Source: an uncultured Saccharospirillaceae bacterium (GTDB lineage Bacteria > Bacteroidota > Bacteroidia > Flavobacteriales_D > CAJJDF01). Taken from it: a stretch of DNA of 64,000 nt. The stretch lies in NCBI GenBank assembly GCA_950054195.1, contig CATLPG010000003.1:1-64000 (forward strand). The letters run 5' to 3'. Both the position numbers and the translations under genes were made by a program. The notes under the pieces are model-generated. The model was not told the origin of the DNA. It saw nothing but the letters and a program-made list of their open reading frames with translations, and ran no database searches. Below are positions 54,640-62,130 of this stretch, one piece after another (positions within the stretch are counted from its first letter, which is position 1; each line of letters begins with the position of its first letter).

Positions 54640-55818
54640 TTAAGAAGATTTTCTTCTTTTAATTTCCTTGGAAATGAGGTTTAATTCTCTGCTTGTTTGA
54701 CCTGCAACAGCCGTGTTTTCTTCTGCTCTACGGATTAAGTATGGAATTACCTCTTTGATAGGACCATAAGGCACATATTTTGCCACGTTGTAATTAGCGT
54801 TTGATAAGTTAAAGCTAATATGATCACTCATGCCTAACAATTGAGAAAAATAAACTCTTTTGTCATCTAGTGCCACATCGTGTTGTCCCATTAATTCTGT
54901 AAGATAAATTGAGCTTTGTTCGTTATGAGTCCCAGCACAAATTGCTATATCATTTAAGTTATTCATGCAGTACTCTAGGGCTTGGTTGTATAGGCTGTCT
55001 GTTTCTTCTTTTGATTTGTTAATTGGAGATTCGTAGCCTTTTTCCTTTGCTCTTGCTCTTTCTTTTTCCATGTAGGCTCCACGAACAATTTTTAAACCTA
55101 ATTTAAAACCTTGTTTATTGGCTCTTTGATGTAGTTCTTTTATATAATCTAATCGATCATGGCGATACATTTGTGCGGTATTGTAAACGATAGGTTTCTC
55201 TTTATTATACTTAACCATCATCATTTCTGCAATCCAATCGATAGTAGCTTGAATCCAGCTTTCTTCAGCATCAATAAAAATAGGGGTGTTCGTTTCAAAT
55301 GACGCTTTACATAGTTGGTCTACACGATCTAATATTTTTAAAAATTCTTTATCGTCTTTTTGATCTTCAATTTTCTTTTCTAATACCTTGAAAGACCCTA
55401 AACCACTTACTTTGAATACACTGAATGGAACTCGTTTATCTCCATGGGCTTTTTCAACTGCTTTTAATAACTCATTAGTGGTTTGATCAAATTGTTTATT
55501 GGTAGTTTTTCCTTCTACTGAATAATCAAGGATAGTTCCAACATTATATTCGTGTAATGATTGAATGGTTGCTTCGCATTCAGGAATAGTTTCTCCTCCA
55601 CAAAACTGAGCGAAAATGGTTTTTTTTACAATGCCTTTAATTGGTAAGTGAATTGCTAATGCAAAATTTGTAAGCCATTTACCAAGCTTTACCATAAAAT
55701 TATTGCCAATTAACTTAAATAAACGTTCAGCCCACTTAAGCTCTTTATCAGATTTGCTTGAAAAGGCAACAGCTGTGTTGTCAAAAGAGAGTTTCAATCC
55801 TTGTTTGGGTGTTATCAT
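54640..55818 (-). CDS. Proline dehydrogenase
   Basis: A FAD-dependent enzyme oxidising proline to pyrroline-5-carboxylate and feeding electrons to the quinone pool. The 392-residue protein lacks the fused P5C dehydrogenase domain of PutA and is of the bacterial monofunctional kind. Visible are the barrel motifs FIDAEESW, RGAYMEKER, AGTHNEQSS, FSQLLGMSD and the C-terminal YLIRRAEENTAV that binds the substrate carboxylate with arginines. It stands 100 bp before the binding-protein gene and about 70 bp after the trmN6-like gene. Confidence 0.93.
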   Translation of the reverse strand: MITPKQGLKLSFDNTAVAFSSKSDKELKWAERLFKLIGNNFMVKLGKWLTNFALAIHLPIKGIVKKTIFAQFCGGETIPECEATIQSLHEYNVGTILDYSVEGKTTNKQFDQTTNELLKAVEKAHGDKRVPFSVFKVSGLGSFKVLEKKIEDQKDDKEFLKILDRVDQLCKASFETNTPIFIDAEESWIQATIDWIAEMMMVKYNKEKPIVYNTAQMYRHDRLDYIKELHQRANKQGFKLGLKIVRGAYMEKERARAKEKGYESPINKSKEETDSLYNQALEYCMNNLNDIAICAGTHNEQSSIYLTELMGQHDVALDDKRVYFSQLLGMSDHISFNLSNANYNVAKYVPYGPIKEVIPYLIRRAEENTAVAGQTSRELNLISKEIKRRKSS

Positions 55819-55888
55819 TAATTAATATTAAGAAAAATTTAAGAAAAGCCCAGTTATCTCTTATTTATTCTACTTAATCATCTGATAA

Positions 55889-56599
55889 TTAAAGTAGTTT
55901 GTGGCTGTAAAATTTTTCTGTAAGTGCAATATATTCTTTTGAATAACTGTTTTGTTTATCATGAATGATAAGTTGCTTGAAATCAGATGATGACTTTTTT
56001 TTATTAAATGATAAGCAAATGAGTTTCGGTGTAGTATTTGTTTTCGTTTTTATTACCAGTTGATTCGAATGAAACAAATTATGTTGTTTTGCGATAGAGA
56101 TGATATTCTCATGTTCGATGTAAGGAATAATTATGCTAAGTGTTCCTAATAAGCTTAAGTGTTGACTTGAAAAACTGAGTAATTGATTATAGGTTAGTTC
56201 GGTTTGGTGGCGAGCATGTTTTCTCCTCTCATTGTTAGAATGTAAGCTGTTCTCAAAATATGGAGGATTTGCTATGATTAAGTCGTAAGAAGTAGTTGGT
56301 GTGAACTTAGTTATATTTTCATTGAACAATGTTATTCGATTACTCCAAGGAGATAATGAAAAGTTTTTTTGGGCATCTTTGGATGCTAAATTGTTTATTT
56401 CTACAGCATCTATTTTTGCAGTCGAAAATTTTTGAGACATCATTAAAGCTAGTATTCCATTTCCTGAGCCAATATCTAAAATAGTTTTTGGAGAGGAAAT
56501 AGGATTAGTCCAAGAGCCAAGAATAATTGAATCGGTAGTTACTTTTTGAGGACTATTGTGATGATAAATTTTGAATTCTTTGGCTTGAAAGTAATCCAT
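55889..56599 (-). CDS. tRNA1(Val) adenine-37 N6-methyltransferase-like protein
   Basis: A class I SAM-dependent N6-adenine methyltransferase of the TrmN6/YfiC type. The SAM-binding DIGSGNGILALMM, the acidic AVEINNLA and the catalytic NPPYFE motif (IIANPPY) are in the expected order. The frame opens at 56611, which would overlap rimM by 11 bp, whereas the second ATG at 56599 removes the overlap and starts MDYFQAKEFKIYHH, typical for the family (236 residues). Substrate in this phylum is inferred from homology. Confidence 0.88.
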   Translation of the reverse strand: MDYFQAKEFKIYHHNSPQKVTTDSIILGSWTNPISSPKTILDIGSGNGILALMMSQKFSTAKIDAVEINNLASKDAQKNFSLSPWSNRITLFNENITKFTPTTSYDLIIANPPYFENSLHSNNERRKHARHQTELTYNQLLSFSSQHLSLLGTLSIIIPYIEHENIISIAKQHNLFHSNQLVIKTKTNTTPKLICLSFNKKKSSSDFKQLIIHDKQNSYSKEYIALTEKFYSHKLL

Positions 56600-56600
56600 T

Positions 56601-57113
56601 TTAAAGATCAAAAATTCCTTTTGGAATTTCTATAATAAGTGATTTTTCCTCTTTGTTTACCTCTATTAGCAGGTTTAACGGAAGTAAAACTTCTTTTTTA
56701 TTGACTATAGTAGCAACTAATGGGTTTGAGGGAAGGTCATAAATGGTAGAGACTTTTCCAATTAGTTCTTCATTTTCATTATAAATATCGAATCCTTCTA
56801 TTTCATGAAAATAGAACTCGTCTTTATCCAGTTTAGGTAAAAACGAATCTGGAAGATAAATGTTACTTCTAACAATAGCTTTTGCTTGATCTTCGGTATC
56901 TATTCCTTGGAGTTTAACTTTAAGAAAGTTCTGTTTTTGAAAACTTAGATCTTCAATTAAAAAAGGGACCAAAGCATCTCCTTTCTCGATAAAAATAGTT
57001 TTGAGATTAGCGAGTATTTCTGGGTAGTTAACATCTATTCGAAGAATAACCTCTCCCTTAAAACTAAAAACCTTGGAGATGACTCCAAGGTTAAAGTATT
57101 CATTAAAGTTCAT
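56601..57113 (-). CDS. rimM: Ribosome maturation factor RimM
   Basis: RimM assists assembly of the 30S head by binding S19 and helping 16S maturation. The 170-residue protein starts with an N-terminal barrel (LGVISKVFSFKGEVILRI) and has the PRC barrel portion with EFYFHEIEGFDIYNENEELIGKV and VLLPL. It follows rpsP by 15 bp on the same strand, the arrangement seen in many bacteria (rpsP-rimM). Confidence 0.95.
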   Translation of the reverse strand: MNFNEYFNLGVISKVFSFKGEVILRIDVNYPEILANLKTIFIEKGDALVPFLIEDLSFQKQNFLKVKLQGIDTEDQAKAIVRSNIYLPDSFLPKLDKDEFYFHEIEGFDIYNENEELIGKVSTIYDLPSNPLVATIVNKKEVLLPLNLLIEVNKEEKSLIIEIPKGIFDL

Positions 57114-57128
57114 ATGGAACTTTTTAAT

Positions 57129-57638
57129 TTATTCTGCAGAATCATCAGCTGTAGCCTCTGCTTCTTCAGCAACTGGCTCAGGAGCATTAGCAGCAGCAAT
57201 AGCTTTAGCTCTTGCTTCGTTGATTTCTTTCTCAGCAGCTAATCTTTGTGCTTTATCATCAGCGATAGCTTTTGCTAAACCGTCTTTTTGAGCGTTAACC
57301 TTAGCTTCTTTAGCAGTAACCCACTCTTCGAATTTCTTGTCAGCTTCTTCTTGAGAGAAAGCACCTTTAGTAACACCTCTTTGTAAGTGTTTTTTGTACA
57401 TAACACCTTTGTAAGAAAGGATTGTTCTAGCTGTATCCGTTGGTTGAGCACCATTATGTAACCACTTTAATGAAGCGTCAACATCAAGTGTAATCGAAGC
57501 TGGCGTTGTTACAGGGTTGTAAGTTCCTAGTTTTTCTAGGTATCTTCCATCTCTTTTTGATCTGCTATCAGCAGCTACAATGTAGTAAAAAGGTCTTTTC
57601 TTTCTTCCTTGTCTACTTAGTCTAATTTTTACTGGCAT
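57129..57638 (-). CDS. rpsP: 30S ribosomal protein bS16 with long C-terminal tail
   Basis: The first about 85 residues are the S16 core (VKIRLSRQGRKKRPFYYIVAADSR, RDGRYLEKLGTYNP, and the ALKWLHNGAQPTDTARTIL segment). The protein continues to 169 residues with an alanine-, lysine- and glutamate-rich tail, longer than the about 80-90 residues of model bacteria; such tails occur in Bacteroidota. Leader: a TTG box 19 bp from a GATATTTG box suggests its promoter, and a GGGG/CCCC hairpin precedes the start codon. Confidence 0.95.
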   Translation of the reverse strand: MPVKIRLSRQGRKKRPFYYIVAADSRSKRDGRYLEKLGTYNPVTTPASITLDVDASLKWLHNGAQPTDTARTILSYKGVMYKKHLQRGVTKGAFSQEEADKKFEEWVTAKEAKVNAQKDGLAKAIADDKAQRLAAEKEINEARAKAIAAANAPEPVAEEAEATADDSAE

Positions 57639-57650
57639 AGATTAAATTTT

Positions 57651-57667
57651 TGGGGGCCGAAACCCCA
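57651..57667 (-). promoter_or_regulatory. GC-rich hairpin in the rpsP leader
   Basis: On the minus strand TGGGG pairs with CCCCA around a 7-nt loop, ending about 13 bp before the ATG. Its GC content stands out from the surrounding AT-rich leader. It could control ribosome loading or RNA stability; no T-run follows in the gene direction, so it is not a terminator. Confidence 0.4.
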
Positions 57668-57688
57668 GGTTATTAATTTTTCGGACTG

Positions 57689-57718
57689 CAAATATCGGTG
57701 TTTTTCTTTAAAAAGCAA
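57689..57718 (-). promoter_or_regulatory. Putative rpsP-rimM promoter
   Basis: Reading the minus strand, TTG (57718-57716) is followed after 19 bp by GATATTTG (57696-57689), one base from the Bacteroidota consensus TAnnTTTG. The start of transcription would be about 45 bp before the rpsP ATG. Confidence 0.45.
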
Positions 57719-57731
57719 GAATTGAATATAA

Positions 57732-58898
57732 TTATTTGGGATTTGCATAACGAATAACCTCTTCCGCAGTTATTTTTTGATCGCATAAAATAGTTAATCG
57801 CTCAATAATATTTCTTAACTCACGAATGTTACCGGTCCAATTAGCTTGTTTTAACTCTTCTAAAGCTTGGGGTTCAAACTCTTTTAAAGCAACACCCTGT
57901 TCTTCACAAATAATTTTTAGGAAATGTTCTGCTAGTAAAGGAATATCATCTCTTCTGTCATTTAAAGAAGGAACATGAATAAGGATAACTGCTAAACGGT
58001 GATATAAGTCTTCTCTAAATTTATTGTCGGCAATTTCCTTAACTAAATCTTTGTTGGTAGCTGCTACTACACGAACATCTACAGAAATATCCTTATCACC
58101 ACCAACACGTGTGATTTTATTTTCTTGCAGTGCTCTTAGTACTTTAGCTTGTGCAGATAAACTCATGTCACCGATTTCATCAAGAAAAATCGTTCCTCCT
58201 TGTGCTTGTTCAAACTTCCCTTGGCGTTGTTTTACGGCAGATGTAAAAGCCCCTTTTTCATGTCCGAAAAGTTCACTTTCAATTAACTCTGCTGGGATAG
58301 CTGCACAGTTAACTTCAATAAATGGGCCTTTTGCACGGTTACTTTTTTCATGTAATTGACGAGCAACAAGTTCTTTTCCTGTACCATTTCCACCTGTAAC
58401 TAACACTCGCGCATCAGAAGCGGCAACTTTATGAATCATTTCTTTGATCTGTTCTATGCCTTCTGATTCTCCAATAATTTCAGTTATTTTGTTTTTAGAA
58501 AGTTTACGCTTTAATGTTTTTGTTTCTTCAACCAAATCTGAGCGCTCAAAGGCATTTCTAATGCTCACTAACGTTCTATTAAGGTCTAATGGTTTTTGAA
58601 TAAAATCGTATGCTCCTTTTTGGAGTGCATCAACGGCAGTATCGATAGTACCATGACCAGAAATCATAATGATGGGAGTTTCTACCCCTTCCGATTGAAG
58701 TTTATCTAATACCTCAATTCCATCCATTTCGGGCATTTTAATGTCGCAAAGGATAACATCATACTTGTTTTTCAATGCTAGATCAAGTCCTAGTTTACCA
58801 TTTTCAGCATCGTCTACTTTAAATTTTTCGTTTTCTAAAATATCTCTAAGTACGCTCCTAATCGGACGTTCATCGTCTATAATAAGTACCTTGGTCAT
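57732..58898 (-). CDS. Sigma-54-dependent response regulator without DNA-binding tail
   Basis: A 388-residue NtrC-like regulator: receiver domain (phospho-acceptor Asp in LCDIKMPEMDG, MISGHG, IQKPLD), then an AAA+ sigma-54 activator domain with Walker A GGNGTGKE, the GAFTSA loop (canonical GAFTGA), Walker B GGTIFLDEIGDM and LRNIIERL. It ends at residue 388 with EEVIRYANPK, so the usual Fis-type helix-turn-helix is absent or unrecognisable; that truncated form is common in Bacteroidota. No histidine kinase gene is adjacent. Its partner and promoters are unknown. Confidence 0.92.
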   Translation of the reverse strand: MTKVLIIDDERPIRSVLRDILENEKFKVDDAENGKLGLDLALKNKYDVILCDIKMPEMDGIEVLDKLQSEGVETPIIMISGHGTIDTAVDALQKGAYDFIQKPLDLNRTLVSIRNAFERSDLVEETKTLKRKLSKNKITEIIGESEGIEQIKEMIHKVAASDARVLVTGGNGTGKELVARQLHEKSNRAKGPFIEVNCAAIPAELIESELFGHEKGAFTSAVKQRQGKFEQAQGGTIFLDEIGDMSLSAQAKVLRALQENKITRVGGDKDISVDVRVVAATNKDLVKEIADNKFREDLYHRLAVILIHVPSLNDRRDDIPLLAEHFLKIICEEQGVALKEFEPQALEELKQANWTGNIRELRNIIERLTILCDQKITAEEVIRYANPK

Positions 58899-58969
58899 AG
58901 TTTTGTTTGTAAGTTAATGTACTATTTTTCAAAAATAACTGTTTAACTTAAACATGACAATTATTATGC

Positions 58970-59009
58970 CATGAAACCCCATGAACTTGCCCAACGGTAG
59001 TCAGGTGGG
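58970..59009. repeat. 40-bp palindromic repeat, copy B
   Basis: Opposite orientation to copy A (50068-50107), 36 of 40 identical. It lies in the 193-bp gap between the divergent sigma-54 regulator and the sulfatase-modifying-factor-fold gene. Outer stem closes with C-G (59010 with 58977) where copy A has G-C; the inner stem keeps a G-T wobble. Compare copy A. Confidence 0.6.
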
Positions 59010-59091
59010 GGGAACTAAAAATTAAGCCAACGCCAGCTACCATGATTAGTACAAGAGACATATTGCTAAAGACCTATTCTATTTTAAATAA

Positions 59092-60561
59092 ATGAGAACG
59101 GTAGCGTACATATCGTTTTGTTTCAATCTTTTGCTTTTTTCACCAGCTCATACCCAAAAGGAAGTGTTATTTCGAGGGGATTATCTGTTGATGTCACCTA
59201 CTGAAGTTTCGAATAAGGAATATCGAGAGTTTTTAGAAGGTGTAAGAAACACTAGTTATTACGGGGATGTTTTACCAGATACTTTGGTGTGGAGAAGAAA
59301 AAACAGTTATGGTGAGCCATATATCGAATATTATTTAAGACATCCAGCTTACGATAATTACCCCATGGTTGGTGTGAGCTATGAGCAAGCTGTGGCTTTT
59401 TGTGAATGGAAGGAAGATCAGCTCAACAAGATAGATACAAGTAGGGTCGTAATTGTTCGGTTACCAACGGAAGAAGAATGGGAATATGCAGCTAGCGCTG
59501 GAGGTTCTTACCCCATATATCCTTGGGAGGGAAATGATATGATTGATAAAAAAGGTAAGTCTAGAGCAAATTTTGTTCAGGGAAGAGGTGATTATATGGG
59601 GTTAGCGGGCAGCAGCTTAGGTGATAATGCAGATATTACTGCTCCAGTAAAATCTTACAAGCCTAACAAATTAGGACTTTACACTATGGCAGGTAATGTT
59701 GCTGAGATGGTTGCTGAAAAAGGTGTTGCGAAAGGAGGAAGCTGGAACGACCGAGCGGATGATTTAAAAATTAAAGCTAGGCAACTGTATGATAAACCAT
59801 CTTCTGAAATTGGTTTTAGGTATTTGGTTGAAGTAGTAGATGAAAAACGGGTAATTGATAAAGAGCTAAAAAAAAGACAATTAAGGAAGCTGTTTGCTAA
59901 GTTGGGTGATTCTGTACGTGTGTCTAAAACAGAGATAACCAATAAGCTTTACCAGCAGTTTTTAAATGAAAAAGGGGAGGAGTATGCTCCAAATTGTCAT
60001 TTATGGACAAACTTATTTACTTACAGTAATTACTATGCTAATAATTACCGTTTTTTTGAAGATTATCCTGTTGTGAATGTTTCTAAAAGTGATGCTTTAG
60101 CTTTTTGTGATTGGCTTGAAACTAAATATGAGAACTTTTTTAATAAAAAAGTAACTGTTCGTTTACCAACAAAGGAAGAGTATGTGTTTTTGTATCAAAA
60201 GCATGCTCCTATAGATGTAAATTTACGAGATAATAAAGGCAACTATGTTGTTAATTTTAATGCAAAAGGACAGTTGTTTGACCCAATGAAACGTCAATCG
60301 TTTAATGATTTACATGATTTTGATGGATATGCATTAACCAATCCGGTGAAATCCTTTACTGATTTTAATGGAGTTTATGGTGTTATTGGAAATGTTTCAG
60401 AAATTGTAGGAGATGAAAATATCGTTATTGGAGGAACTTGGTTAAGTTCGGATAGGGAGTTAAGTTATGATCGTTCGCAGATAGCGTTTAAAGAAGAAGA
60501 AAAAAGTCCGCTGGTAGGGTTCCGGGTGGTTTTGGTGGAGTATAATAGTTTAATGAGATAA
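59092..60561 (+). CDS. Exported protein with two sulfatase-modifying-factor (FGE-like) domains
   Basis: A 489-residue protein with a signal peptide (VAYISFCFNLLLFSPAHTQ). It holds two tandem copies of the FGE/SUMF1 fold. Copy 1 (about residues 25-245) has SPTEVSNKEYREFL, YPMVGVSYEQAVAFCEWKE, VRLPTEEEWEYAASAG, AGNVAEMV and GGSWNDR. Copy 2 (about 275-489) has KTEITNKLYQQFL, YPVVNVSKSDALAFCDWLE, VRLPTKEEYVFL, IGNVSEIV and IGGTWL. The family includes gliding proteins GldJ and GldK, which are single-domain; I do not see their lipobox here. Whether either domain is catalytic is unknown. Confidence 0.8.
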   Translation: MRTVAYISFCFNLLLFSPAHTQKEVLFRGDYLLMSPTEVSNKEYREFLEGVRNTSYYGDVLPDTLVWRRKNSYGEPYIEYYLRHPAYDNYPMVGVSYEQAVAFCEWKEDQLNKIDTSRVVIVRLPTEEEWEYAASAGGSYPIYPWEGNDMIDKKGKSRANFVQGRGDYMGLAGSSLGDNADITAPVKSYKPNKLGLYTMAGNVAEMVAEKGVAKGGSWNDRADDLKIKARQLYDKPSSEIGFRYLVEVVDEKRVIDKELKKRQLRKLFAKLGDSVRVSKTEITNKLYQQFLNEKGEEYAPNCHLWTNLFTYSNYYANNYRFFEDYPVVNVSKSDALAFCDWLETKYENFFNKKVTVRLPTKEEYVFLYQKHAPIDVNLRDNKGNYVVNFNAKGQLFDPMKRQSFNDLHDFDGYALTNPVKSFTDFNGVYGVIGNVSEIVGDENIVIGGTWLSSDRELSYDRSQIAFKEEEKSPLVGFRVVLVEYNSLMR

Positions 60562-60565
60562 AATG

Positions 60566-61033
60566 CTACAATAACTTTTTTTCTAATGAATGAATTTTAC
60601 GCCAAAGCTCTTTGGTGTGTTGATTATCATGTGTTTTTAAGAGCTGTTTGTATAAAAGAATTATTTCTTTTTTTAAAGTTACTTTATCCAACAAAATAGT
60701 TTCTCCAGAGAAGTTCTTCTTATACCTAGTTGTTTCAAATTTTTCTTTATCAGAAGGTCGATACATAGTATAATATGCTTCGAAATTTTCTCTAGCCTCT
60801 TTAAGCGAATAATTTGAATTAGGACCTCCCCATACTTCATTTTCATGAGGAGTTTCTTGCCCGTCATCTTCCCATGAACAAAGTGGACATATTTCATGCC
60901 CTCCTCTTTCAGATAATGTAGGAAAGCTGCAACATGGACAAAGAAAGTACTCCCCAAATTTTTTATGGTCATACTTTGACGAACTATCAATACGATCAAA
61001 GTATTTATTAAACCATTTTTCTTTGGATGACAT
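60566..61033 (-). CDS. CPCC-type cysteine-rich protein
   Basis: The 155-residue soluble protein has the cysteine-rich CPCC family signature: FLCPCCSFPTLSERGGHEICPLCSWEDDGQ, with two CPxC-type pairs likely to bind one zinc, followed by YSLKEARENFEAYYTMYRPSD. A second half is charged and helical. This domain occurs in many bacterial proteins of unknown function, some linked to polymorphic toxins as immunity-type partners; no toxin gene is nearby. It converges with the FGE-like gene (4 bp apart). Confidence 0.85.
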   Translation of the reverse strand: MSSKEKWFNKYFDRIDSSSKYDHKKFGEYFLCPCCSFPTLSERGGHEICPLCSWEDDGQETPHENEVWGGPNSNYSLKEARENFEAYYTMYRPSDKEKFETTRYKKNFSGETILLDKVTLKKEIILLYKQLLKTHDNQHTKELWRKIHSLEKKLL

Positions 61034-61061
61034 AGTTATATTAAGAAAATCTAACTATTGG

Positions 61062-61676
61062 TTAAAACAACCCATTAATCTCTCCTTCCACATCGGTGAT
61101 GATTTTACCAAGGTCTTCTGGATCGTCTCTAAAGTTGTTGTTGTCTACGTCTACAATTAATAGATTCCCTTTGTTGTAGGTGGAAATCCAAGCTTCGTAG
61201 CGTTCATTTAATCTTTTTAGATAATCCAAACGGATGCTTTCTTCGTAATCACGGCCTCTTTGAGCGATTTGGTTTACCAAAGTAGGTACGCTAGCTCTTA
61301 AGTGAATTAATAAATCTGGAGCAGAAATAAACGATTCCATTAGGTTAAAAAGAGAGAAATAATTTTCAAAATCTTTTGTAGACATTAAACCCATAGCGTG
61401 TAGGTTTGGAGCGAAAATGAACGCATCTTCGTAAATCGTACGATCTTGAATAACGGTTTTTTCGCTTTTCTTGATTTCTTGAATTTGCGTGAATCGACTA
61501 TTCAAGTAAAAAATTTGAAGATTGAATGACCAACGCTGCATGTCGTCATAAAAATCATTGAGGTAAGGATTGTTTTCTACGTCTTCGAAATGGGTGTCCC
61601 AATTGAAGTGTTTTGCTAATAACTTTGTTAATGTGGTTTTACCCGCTCCTATATTTCCTGAGATTGCAACGTGCAT
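61062..61676 (-). CDS. Deoxynucleoside kinase
   Basis: A 204-residue P-loop kinase of the deoxyadenosine/deoxyguanosine kinase family, used in nucleotide salvage. Motifs: GNIGAGKTTLTKLL (Walker A, residue 7 onward), DVENNPYLNDFY, DRTIYEDAFIFA (the substrate-base/sugar binding arginine, here DRT rather than DRS), and the lid sequence RGRDYEESIRLDYLKRLNERY. Base preference is not determined. It stands 28 bp after the CPCC gene and may share its transcript. Confidence 0.9.
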   Translation of the reverse strand: MHVAISGNIGAGKTTLTKLLAKHFNWDTHFEDVENNPYLNDFYDDMQRWSFNLQIFYLNSRFTQIQEIKKSEKTVIQDRTIYEDAFIFAPNLHAMGLMSTKDFENYFSLFNLMESFISAPDLLIHLRASVPTLVNQIAQRGRDYEESIRLDYLKRLNERYEAWISTYNKGNLLIVDVDNNNFRDDPEDLGKIITDVEGEINGLF

Positions 61677-62112
61677 GTTCTTCCCTTTTTGTTGGCTTGA
61701 AGTTAAAAAACCTAGTGGTTTTAGGGAAATTAAATGTTTGAATAGTTATTAACATTGGCTAATAGATGAGAAGGAAAGGACTTTTAGTGTTGTGTTCTTC
61801 ATTTTCTCCTTGATGAAAAAACGAAGCAAAAAAATCAAGAATGTTTGGAGGAAATTTTTGTGATTGGGTAATCACAAAATCACTAAAAAATACATCACTT
61901 CATGCATTTTTCTGTTTCACAGAAAGCAATTCCGTTTGATTTTTAGTTATTTCTGCAAACATTCGGAGAAAGGAACCGGTTTGTTGATTTGGTTTTTTGA
62001 GGAAGGACTATTCGTGTTGTGTTCTTTATTTTTGTTTTTGAAAAAAACAATCTATTCGTAATCAAGTTGATTAAAAACAAAGGTGTTTCATAATAGAACA
62101 ACAAGTTTATGA
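61677..62112. other. Repeat-rich noncoding gap of 436 bp
   Basis: This is the only gap over 300 bp. A 65-codon frame at 61864-62061 has no plausible start context or family and is treated as noise. The gap holds a direct repeat (61773-61805 and 62001-62032, about 29 of 32 matching with one gap), a perfect 10-bp hairpin at 61856-61879, an inverted repeat GAATGTTTG/CAAACATTC (61839-61847 and 61956-61964) and a TTTCTG/CAGAAA hairpin at 61909-61925. It could be a decayed miniature mobile element or a structured RNA. Confidence 0.45.
61856..61879. repeat. Perfect 10-bp hairpin
   Basis: TTTTGTGATT and AATCACAAAA pair around GGGT, in the middle of the 436-bp gap. The symmetric AT-rich ends mean it could terminate transcription in either direction or be the core of a small element. 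Confidence 0.45.
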
Positions 62113-62117
62113 ATGTG

Positions 62118-62125
62118 TACCTTTG
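62118..62125 (+). promoter_or_regulatory. TACCTTTG promoter -7 box at the MATE gene
   Basis: TACCTTTG matches TAnnTTTG and ends 5 bp before the GTG at 62131. It lies inside the frame if the ATG at 62113 were used, which supports the GTG as the real start and a nearly leaderless transcript. No TTTG box was found at the right distance upstream. Confidence 0.35.
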
Positions 62126-62130
62126 TCATC

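Noticed and set aside
61864-62061. 65-codon frame in the noncoding gap
   Set aside because: No recognisable family, no promoter or signal sequence that fits, and it overlaps hairpins and repeats; most likely noise.
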